In this document: positions 35,054-46,087 of the stretch, one piece after another
Position numbering within the stretch: the stretch's first letter is position 1
How the letters are laid out: every line of letters begins with the position of its first letter
Assembly (NCBI RefSeq): GCF_001638985.1
Contig: NW_017265166.1
Coordinates: 248,001 to 312,000 of the forward strand
Origin: Phycomyces blakesleeanus NRRL 1555(-)
Lineage: Eukaryota > Mucoromycota > Mucoromycetes > Mucorales > Phycomycetaceae
Direction of reading: 5' to 3'
Length of the DNA stretch: 64,000 nucleotides
Notes under the pieces: model-generated
Database searches by the model: none
The model's input: only the letters and a program-made list of their open reading frames with translations
Told to the model about the DNA's origin: nothing
Position numbers and translations under genes: made by a program

Positions 35054-38000
35054 TTACATAACCAGTCTCAGTAATCTTTGTGATGTAGGTGGTGGCATAG
35101 CTTTGATAATGTCTCGTATTTGGGATGTAAGTTCAGCTGATTTTACAAACCGTGTTCGGATGTGGTGTCTGTCAGATAGAAAGAAAAAAGGCAAGAAGTA
35201 ATATTAATTAGGACTCACATATTAATATTATTTCTCCTCTCTTTCTTTCTTTAAATAAAGTACTTACAGAAAGTCAAACACTTGTTCCAATGCTTGTGTA
35301 GACCAACCATCTTTCATATCCATTCGTGCAGTAACTTGCTCTACCATATGCATCAACTCAACCAGGAACTATCCATATGCACACATATAAAGATTAGATG
35401 CGGGGTAAGGCAATTGATTTTGTCTTATATTTGCGACTTACATCTGCGTCAGTGTTTTCGAGCTTCTCAATACGATGTAAAGCAGGCCCAATAAGAGCAC
35501 ATATGTAAAGAAGCTGTACGTCTGTTCCCAGTTTACCAGACAAACGTAAGTCTCGCATATACTCTAAGAACACGCTGAATGCATCAAGACTAGAGTAATG
35601 CAGAATGCTGTGAAAGAGGGTGAGAAAACTATTTGGCGCATTTGTGCTGTAGTTGTGGAGGTTGAATGTATAATCGTTAAAGATGTATGGGAACACCATG
35701 GCTTTGCGTAATCGTGCACTCATTGAGTCCTTGAGAATGGCTGTTGTAGTGAGGTCCGGAAGAGATTGAGACATTACATATCTTCCATTATTCCGTTTCG
35801 GGACACCACATCGAATCTATTGATTTTGTAAGCACCTAAACTAGAATCAAGATTGAAAAATAAAAAACACCCCTTCCACCCGAGATTTCTTACCAATCGG
35901 CAGGGTTCAGAAACTTCAAGAAGGTATGGATCAGTCATAATAAGATTATTCAATTCTTTCCAAATAGGATGTACAAATTCATCGGAAGGAAGAGAAGATA
36001 TTAAAAGTCCAATCGCATGAATCGTCAAAGCAGATACACCAACATGATGAGATTCACGTAATAAAGCCATATCAAGAATATACTTTGTAATGATAGCCGG
36101 AGATATAGGTGTGAGCATAATCTCTAGTGTAGCGATGTATATTCCCATAACAGCAGGACTGCCAATTTCACGAAAATGACGTTCTGGAAGACTAGCCTTT
36201 TCTCGAGGTGCACACTTTTGAGGAGTGAGATCTAAGAGTTAATACACACATACATTTAGCATACCATTTTGTTTGCTTGTTTGTAAAGGATTTTCATAAC
36301 CTACTTCCAGCCAGCTTATAAATAACGCGCTCAAAGTAACTAGCCTTGAATATACTGCCATCCATATTGGAATTATGCGAATATGTAATTGCTTCCGGTG
36401 CAATATCATATTGATCATAGTCTAAATAAAGTTAAGAGTGAGATAGTGAGCTTGTTTAATGGTTTAATCTATAAAAAAAGTAATATTTCATTTCATACCC
36501 AATAGACATAAAATCCTCTTGCGAATACGAGGATCACGTAATGTATTCGACGATGAATAATAAAGAAATAAGTTGCACACAAACGAGAGTGGGTACTGGT
36601 GATAATATGCCAAGTGCCCGTATTTGTCAAGGATGTCGGCAAGTAATTCGGTCTGGGCATGCTCAATCAGTCTAGAAATAAGTACTTCTAATGTGCTAAC
36701 AAAATCGCTAATCACATTGGTCAAGTAGATTGGCATGGGTGTTTGAAGAGGAGGGTCTAAAGAGGGTTGTGTTTGTTCGTAGTGATTCATAGCAAAGGCT
36801 TCGAACTCATAATATTCCGGGAACTCATTCAAATACTGCATTAGTTTCTTGTGATAATCTTCTTCTGTCCAGTTTCGAGGACTGAAACGGAGGGAATCCC
36901 ATTTGGCAATTCGTTTTATAAACTCTGGAGATTCAAGCAAAAGATGGCGAACATAACGGAAAGCCCTTGAGTTACGCTCTGGGCTTCCACTTCCTTTAAC
37001 CAGAGCAAAAATCACATGGTTAAAGTTAATCCATTGATGCTTCCAAATCATGTTGTTCAGCAACATATAGAACTACACATTTTTAACCATGTAAGCATAT
37101 TGTACAAATATTTGTTTTTACCCATACCATGTCACTATTAGTATTGTTATCAGTGCTCAAGATAAAGTCAACCAAGTCAATGACAGATGTAGCCATTCGG
37201 GCAGGAGGAATTGTCAAGAGTAATTTACGAACCACTGCAGAAGATACTTAATATACAACGAAGAAGATCATAATGTTCTGAAACTTACGTGGCATGTGCA
37301 AGTTGTCTGTGGATTTACGCATTACCGAAAGTATCCAAATAATGCACAAAAGATTTGAATGGTTTTCAACCAACGAAAAATATTGCAAAAGTGCTCTTTC
37401 GTGTTCAACTGCCCCTTGCAACAAATAGCTTGTGTATGCTTTGTTTGATGACAGTAGTTGCTGAAGCATACCAGGATAAATAGCTGGTCGAAGCGGTATA
37501 GACTGATTAGGTGATAATGGACCGGGAATGTAGAATGATTTTACTGCATCTGGAAAGTAATGCAAAGATTCAGGAGACCACTCAATTCGGTACTCATAAA
37601 GACTGGATAGTACTCTGTGTATCTGATCTGTTTTTATATCAGCTTGTCCTCTATATACAATATTTAATGTCTTGCACAACACATAAATCGTTATCGTACC
37701 TGGTCTTGATAAGTCTACAAATAGTTGCTACCATTGTGCGAGCAAGCATTTCAGATTCACCAAACCAGATAGGTTTCTCGCGTCCGGGGTCATCTAACGA
37801 TCTTAAAACTTTGACATCGACTTGCATACGCTAAATATCCAGTGGTTGATATAATTTGGTCTGCTCATGATTATTAGTGATTGCACACTTACCATAACAT
37901 TGGCAGCAAGCGACTCCAAAACTTGATAGACTTGGCGATGTTCAAGATACGATATAGAATATCGAATATAATGTAACAATCCTGAAGAGATGGGTGAATA

Positions 38001-41000
38001 TGTACAGAGTGGTTAAGAATGTTTGTGAAAATAAGAGAGAGAGAGAAACTCTTTCTCGAGAGAGTAAATGATTTGTTTTCTCTGTTAAACTAGTTTTTGT
38101 AGTAATGCAATAATAATAAAAAGGATATTTTAAGAATCGAATGAATCGATAGTTCATTAGCTGTGACATGGTGTGTAGCCATCGCATTGTTTGGTCAGGG
38201 AACGGAGCTATAGCACTAAAGGAGCTATCGCTGGTGCTCTTCATTCTGATAAGTTTGTCACATCTTCTGAGCTTGTCGAATATCTCTTTTATCATTAACT
38301 CGGCACTAATACATTATGAGTATAAGCGTGAATTTCATTATACATATTGATCTAAAGTGTTACTTACGAGCAAGGTGCACTATATAAAAGTTTGTAGACA
38401 ACATCCAGTACATGTGGTGGGACGCAAGTAATTGGGAGAGTAGCATTAGCCTGATAGCGCGGACCTGAATCACTATCCAACATCATCTTATAGATGACTT
38501 GTAAAAGTCTTTGGAATTTGTTTAGCTTTATCATAAGAGCTTCATAATTCACTTACCTGTGTTTTGCATTTACACTGAGTAAATCCAACAGAGTATAACA
38601 TAGGGTTCCTCCTTTAATATAGGTTGTCCCCGATCTGCCAAGTGTACTGACATCTGCCTTTGTTGGTACTAAGTAGACATATAATGTGTATGGCACAACA
38701 TCTTGTCGCAGTTGACTTTCCATAGCAACTTTTGTCATTTCCTGGATATCAAGGTTAAGGAAGAGTGTAGAATCTTTTGGTACATTGCCTATTTGAACTT
38801 ATATTTAGCTCCAAAGCATAAAAGAAAAATAAGAGAGATAAAGATTGTGTATTTATGAACGTACTGTGGTAATGATTGCTAAAGTAAGCCTGGATCTGAT
38901 AACAAAGCCCTGCATGTAGAAGAGACGCGGCTACTTGTGGATGTCTATGCTTAATGTTGGTAATATCTTTGATATTTGCCTTTTGGTGATTGATCTTTTC
39001 AGCAAAATAATATCAGCTTTTGTTCTGTTATTATCAAAGGTTTTGTATAATATATTTAACTTACTGCACACTGCAAGGCTAAGTCTCGAAGAGAAAAGGC
39101 ATCTTTTGAAAGTATTTGCTCCTCATTATAAAGTTTGACCAGCTTGTCAAATAAGCGCTCATCACCCTCGAAATCCTTTTGAATTACATTGCTAGATACT
39201 TTCTCAATATCTATTCACCAGAACGTATGTATATAAATCATCAGAGGCTTATTAAAATATATTCAGTGTAGTACTTACAAAATAATTGTAGTAATAACCA
39301 CACAAGCCCATTATCTTTGGTCAAATGAGACTTTTCCCCAGGAGGATATGGCTCTCCATCAGGCTTATACACCAAGGCATAGAAATCCTGCAGAATATCC
39401 TCATAGGAAAAGAAACTACAGAAATTAATTAAGCATCGGATTTGTTGGGATATATACTATCTTACTCTGCTGCAACGAAGCTATAAAGCTGGTCGGCTGT
39501 CTCTGTCATTAGTTCCCACAAATCCATGTTTGAAGGAATCAGCATCTTTATATCTTCGCCCCTCACAGATGCTGTTGCAGGATTAAACGGTTCTTGGTCA
39601 ATCTCGTTTGCTAATGTATTTATGCGGGAAATTAGCTTTAAATTAGTCCATTTATGACAAAATTAATCCCTACCTGGTCTCTTTTCATGACGACTGTGGT
39701 GTTGAATACATCTTATAACATCTCTGACCTTGGTAACCATAGCTTTTCGTATCTGGGTTGTGTCTAAGCCGGACTGAGTGAGGGACATGACCAATTGACG
39801 GAACTCATCCATAGACGCACGTTGGAAAAGCATATCTCGAAAATGGGTCTCAATGTTTGTTGAATTTCCTTCTTTTACAAACTCAATCTAATGAATATAA
39901 TCTTAGCCCTTTTAACATTTTTTACTTCTAACTAAATCTTTATAATGTACCAAATCCCCTTCAAACATATGATAACTGGTTCTAGTTGTCAAGTCATTGT
40001 ATTCGTGTCTTCTGCTCATTTGAGATATAAGTGGCCAAGAGGCATCTAATTACAAATTAAAATATCATCGAGATGTTTGCCTGCGTGAGCGTTTGTGTTT
40101 TTGATTTTTTTTTCATACATATACTCTTTATATCGCATATACACTAACCTGGTGGCATCATTAAGAAAGCCAAATGTCTTCTTCTCTTTCCAAGCTCATT
40201 GACAAACTTTTCCATCGTCCAATGAATACTTTGAGCAAACGTTCCCCGAAGAAAATGACCATAAATATCAGGCAACTATATTGTACAATTTTTTTTTGTT
40301 TTTTTTATATTTCATTATTAGTAAACTTTGTATAACTTCTAGACATCTAAAACTACTTACAGCCACGATTATGTCGTAATGTGACACCACACCTGCTCCA
40401 TCATCTTTAGGTCCAAGCAAAAATAGGTTGATTAATTCCTTTCCCTTGTTGAGACAATTGACCTGTGAAGTTGTCAAATCAGCAGGTAGGGTGTTTATCT
40501 CTCTCAAAATATGTTTAATGATGTTGATTGCCATTAAGGTTGGTATTCTTTCAAGCAGCCGGTGGTCCTGCTGAATAGAGCTTGCCATATAATGCAATGT
40601 CATGAGCCATACGTTGTGATTTGCTATTGCGGGTTGCGGGGCTGCGGAAGCCGGGACTGCATTTAAAAAATGGCCATACAATTCTGGGAACTAGTGACAA
40701 TTAGTTTAAATTTGCTTAAATTTAATGTACTTACAGAATATATAACGTCAAAGTAGGACACTACACCCTGGCTGCCAAATCCTTGCCCTGGAATGCTTTC
40801 GGAGTTCTTCAAATCCGAACCCTCAGTGTCGGTTGTAGGGCGTAATAAGAAAAAGTCAAGGATCTTCTTTCCTGTTTGGAAGCACTGGATTTGAAGAGAA
40901 GACATATCTGTGGCCTGTAGTCGAGTAAGCTCGAGAAGGATGTGCTTAATTATGCTAAGAGTGACTGGAGTTGTGACTCCCGCCTGATGAATAGCTTGGG

Positions 41001-41820
41001 GTGTGTTGCTTCGTAGGCATGATAGCATAAAATGGATAGTCACGATCCAAGTTGACATTGGAGAAGAGTTTTGTGCTGACGCAGGGCGTAAAGAAAGCGT
41101 CTGGGTGAGGTCTTCAAAAAGGAGTCCAAGAGGAAAGGTTTGAGATGCGGAATTCTGTGCTGTGATAGAAGGTGTATTGTGTGTGTTCAATGAGGTTGGA
41201 TTTGCAGGAATTGGTGTGAGTAAAAGGAGGTGATGAAGAAAGGTCATCAATCGTGTCGTCTTTACAAGTGTAAGAGGAGGTTCTCGATACTTTAGCAAGA
41301 TCGCTTTGAGTTGGTCAGCCTGTATCCAATGTCAGTTCCCCAGTTTTTTATTTTCTTTTGTTCTCCCTCCCTATCTTTCTACTTTTTTATTTTATTTTAT
41401 TTTATATTTGTTATGTCGTAATTGTATCTTACAATTCCTCCAGGCTGGCATGTACGCACAAATTCTAGTGCAAGTGCATTGTAATTGATGCGTGTGGTTG
41501 ATGGAGGAAAAGGGATGACTGAATTATCGTAAACGAGTGTAAGATCAGAATTTGCGTCGGATATAGGATGTAACAAGTCTAATCGTCGACGTTTTGGTGG
41601 TTTCCCGCTAAAAAGACTACAAAACAATCATAAGTATTTATATGGGTAAATGTCTAAGGAATAGCTTACCCGTAGTAAGCGCGATTGCTCGCTTCCAAGG
41701 GTTGAGACTCCTATCGCAAGGTAGTTAGTAGAAGAAAGTAAGGCAATATGAGCTTACAGAAACATGTGTGTCTTGAGTATCCACAAATAAACGGGCAATG
41801 ACATTTCTTAAGGATTCCAT
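35054..41820 (-). CDS. MED23: Mediator of RNA polymerase II transcription subunit 23
   Basis: Large tail-region Mediator subunit linking activators to RNA polymerase II. The start ATG at 41818-41820 gives MESLRNVIARLFVDTQDTHV; the stop is at 35054-35056. There are about 20 or more exons. The clearest matches to animal MED23 are in the C-terminal half: WKHQWINFNHVIFALVKGSG...RAFRYVRHLLLESPEFIKRI, then WDSLRF...PIYLTNVISDFVSTLEVLIS, then HAIGLLISSLPSDEFVHPIW, and finally SILHYSSLDAFSVFLEYMRD...VQLLYICALIGPALHRIEKL. The protein ends in a basic helix (RTRFVKSAELTSQIRDIIKA). The N-terminal part is more divergent and contains a duplicated unit (exons 40735-41319 and 40361-40690). MED23 is absent from budding yeast and most Dikarya. 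It shares a short divergent promoter with NKAP. Individual middle exons were not all resolved. Confidence 0.88.
40361..41319 (-). repeat. Tandem phase-0 exon duplication within MED23
   Basis: Exon 40735-41319 (195 codons) and exon 40361-40690 (110 codons) encode related sequence. Both have an IIKHIL-E--L pattern, then a conserved Cys and GK, a F/LFLL-P block and an ending GVVSYFDVIYS or GVVSHYDIIVA. The exons after each begin FPELYGHFL and LPDIYGHFL respectively. All the junctions are in phase 0, the expected arrangement for a duplicated exon that leaves the frame intact. Confidence 0.8.
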
Positions 41821-42068
41821 TGTTCTTCAAAAAAAAAAGAGAAAAAGAAAGAGAAAGAAATAAGGAAGGTTTTGCTGAGTTAGTCTTGATAGAACACAAC
41901 TAAAGTGGATTTAAGCTGTTTGTTGAGCGTCTTCTTGACTGAGCGCGGAGTTCAACCTAGGATTTTGCCGTCTTTGCCTTTCTTCGCCGCAAAATCGGTT
42001 CGACGTCATCAGAAAGGCTTGCTTTAAGTTGGAGTTGGCAGAGCGATCTGTTCGTCCATCTTTCTGTT
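41821..42068. promoter_or_regulatory. Compact bidirectional promoter MED23 / NKAP
   Basis: 248 bp separate the two start codons. The centre is richer in G+C than other spacers here and contains a CRE-like element, GACGTCAT, at 42002-42009 (7 of 8 positions of TGACGTCA). An A/G tract sits next to the MED23 ATG. Both genes encode nuclear gene-expression factors, so co-expression is plausible. Confidence 0.55.
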
Positions 42069-43427
<1,359 letters not shown>

Positions 43428-43535
43428 TGAAAGTGTATATTTATACCTCTCCCTCTCTCTGTCTCTTTCTCTTTCTCTCTCTTTGTTTTTCTTTATTTTT
43501 TTTATCGTTTTTAATACTATCAATAAACATAAACT

Positions 43536-45641
43536 CTACTGGCACTTTGCTTCAACAATGGAAGGACCAACTTCTTCATACTCCTTCTTGGAAATCCACA
43601 GCTGATGGAATGTACCGAGTGATGCTAAGATAGATCCTCCCAACCAGCTACTACACTTACGCTCAGTTTGGTTACCAGCAGCATGAATTTTGATTTTGCT
43701 CTACAAAAAAAATGTGTTAGATAAAATGAGTTTTCAGTGGGAAGGACTTACGCTTGGTGCCATAATAGGGAGCTCATAGTTGAGACGCTCGTTGAATCCG
43801 GGGAAAAGTGTGTTTCCTCCAGTCACAACAACGTTGTTAAATAACAATGGGCGAAGATCAACATCACAACTGAATATACTATTCATAACCATTTGGTGCA
43901 TTCCAAGACTGCTATCAATCTGTTGCTTAGATAGACCCACTGAGGGGATCTCGGCCTGAGGATTTGTCTCAGCTTGGGGAGGCTTTAAAAGAATTGTTAT
44001 TAGATTTTCCACAAATCATTAATAATGATAATAATATCAAAAAATAGTACTTTACCACATTGATAAAATCTCTAGGTTGATACAATATTTCAGGAAGTTT
44101 GTAACGTTCCATACCAAACGAGTTATTGTAGCCATCTGGAAACTCGAAGGGCTTTTGTGGCCTTGAGGCAATGATGCTACACACACACACACACATACTA
44201 AGTTACATAATGCACATCAAGTATTTATCCTTACCCTTCATCATATGCCATTTCGGACACCTGGCAGACACTCTCCTTGTATTCCAAAATTACTCTCTAA
44301 AGAAAAAAATAGTTGATCGTCAGTATTTTATTACTATTGTTATTATTAAGCTTGGTTATTTTTGGATTATTTACCGACGTCTGATAATCATTATAACTCT
44401 CTGTTGTGTTGGGACGGTCACGAAGCTCAACCTGAGGAGGTTGACCACTTTCAACAGGCCGTTTGCTTGCAATTTTGTATTGTGGTGTCACTTGGACATT
44501 CAAATCGTTCTTTAGTTGGTCAAGGATCTGCTTAGTCAATAGATCACCACCAATTGGTTGTCTCAAGATGCCTGATTACCCCAATATTTATTATTAATGC
44601 GGTTCACACTTTTTATACACATATATTCTGACTTACCCTTTTTCAGAACATAGCCATCATATACTGGAACAGCACTAGTCATGCTTCCTCCAGAATCAAG
44701 TACCAATGCTGTTGCTCTTCCTACAGAGAAACTATATACGTGCATATGTATATAAGTTTTGTCTACAGCTCTTCTTTCTTTCCTCTTTTCTTCTTCTTAT
44801 TTTATATCCATAATAAAGTCTCCACTTACGCTGTCATAACAGCATCCTTGGCCAAATAGAAAGCAGGAAATTCAAACTTCTCAAAGGCTAACTCTACCAT
44901 CTTTTCGCGCTTTTCTGGAGTATTCCATGCTGGTTCGGTACAGAGAAGAGGATGTTCTGTAGGATCGATACGCAACATTGTGCGGAATGCTGTGTTCCAG
45001 ATCTGCTCCATGGCATCCCAATCATTGACTATAGAGCTATTTGCCTTAATTAATCTGTCCCAAAGTCCTGGAGATCCGAAGCAAAGAAAGAGAAGAAGAA
45101 GAAGAAAACTTCAAGTGGTTTGACTTACCTAATCCTTCATGCATTGGGTTCTTTATTTCCATGTTTGGTCTCCATGTGTTGATCATTGAATCTCCAATAA
45201 AGTATCTTTTTTTAACTCTAACGTCGTTCTCCTCAGTCTGTTCACCCATTGTAACATCCCCATCCACGCCTGATTTTGTAGCAACGTAGTCCGTGTCTGG
45301 CTCCTCAAGGTAGCCATACGAGGTAGGGAAAACAGCTTTAGGAGTGTCTTCGCCAGCATATCCTGCGCGTGTTGATGTCGAACCAACGTCAAGCACAAGC
45401 GCGTTTACTTCATCTAATCCATTCGTCACAATCAGCCATTATTGTGTATGTATATATGTCTGTATGTCTGTCTTTCTGTCTGTCTGTGTCTGTATTTTTT
45501 TATTTTACTTTTTTTTGTCTTTTTTTGTTTCTTCTTTTGCTCTCTTTCTCTATGTCTCTCTGTCTCTCTGTCTCATGAAAGCCGAGTAACTGAGGTTATC
45601 TCGGGCATTGAAGATCATTTACCTCCTCCGTAGGTCACCAT
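43536..45641 (-). CDS. ARP4: Actin-related protein 4 (ARP4/BAF53), chromatin remodelling subunit
   Basis: Nuclear actin-related protein shared by NuA4, INO80 and SWR1-type complexes. The true start is a 19-nt first exon (45623-45641, MVTYGG) spliced to the exon ending at 45413. This gives [20 protein letters not shown], matching the N-terminus of ACTL6A/ARP4. Following blocks are [108 protein letters not shown] and the C-terminal [20 protein letters not shown] with SKKEYEEVG. About nine exons. Actin-fold nucleotide motifs ([25 protein letters not shown]) are present. Divergent from the tyrosine recombinase gene. Confidence 0.94.
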
Positions 45642-46087
45642 GGCTGAAGGTTTGAGAGAAATGAAGTTGTGTGCCTGATCATGGTTTATGCCTTTAAAAT
45701 AGTCACGGGTATGACGTTGATAGAATGATTTGCAAGACGATGTTTTGTTAACTTTATGGAACTCACGGAGTTAGAAACCCAAGGAAATAAAAGGCAAAAT
45801 CTGTAATAATCTTAAGCAGTGAAAAATGTAAACAGTATCGTAACTCATTTTATTTTTTTTTGGAAATAAAAAATGGGATCCTCCAATGAAATGTATTTAT
45901 TTTAACTCCGAAATTTCCAAATATGGTAGTAGCGAGTTGATTAAACTGAAAGTCAAGTTGAGAATACTATTGATTCTGCTGGAACTTTCTAGTATTATCA
46001 ACTCGCGAGTTGAAATTACTGGTTTGCCCACAGTTTGATTAACTTTTAAAATTAAATTTTTCTTTTTCTTTCAAAAACTTATTTATT
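45642..46087. promoter_or_regulatory. Divergent promoter region ARP4 / tyrosine recombinase gene
   Basis: 446 bp between start codons. The ARP4-proximal half is ordinary. The half nearer the recombinase gene holds a family of GAGTTGA half-sites: CGAGTTGA at 45933-45940, CAAGTTGA at 45954-45961, and a perfect palindrome at 45998-46013. This clustering suggests a binding region for a dimeric protein, possibly the recombinase-like product itself (inference). Confidence 0.5.
45998..46013. promoter_or_regulatory. Perfect 16-bp palindrome TCAACTCGCGAGTTGA, candidate operator or recombination core
   Basis: The 16 bases are exactly self-complementary and lie 75 bp before the recombinase ATG. The same half-site CGAGTTGA recurs upstream at 45933-45940, with a one-mismatch copy at 45954-45961. 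Unlike most repeats in the window it is not a simple-sequence repeat. Confidence 0.6.

Noticed and set aside
45046..45429. ARP4 start at a GTG codon (reading Val/Met-Thr-Asn-Gly-Leu-Asp)
   Set aside because: No in-frame ATG precedes the conserved [11 protein letters not shown]; the spliced 19-nt exon at 45623-45641 gives the canonical N-terminus.
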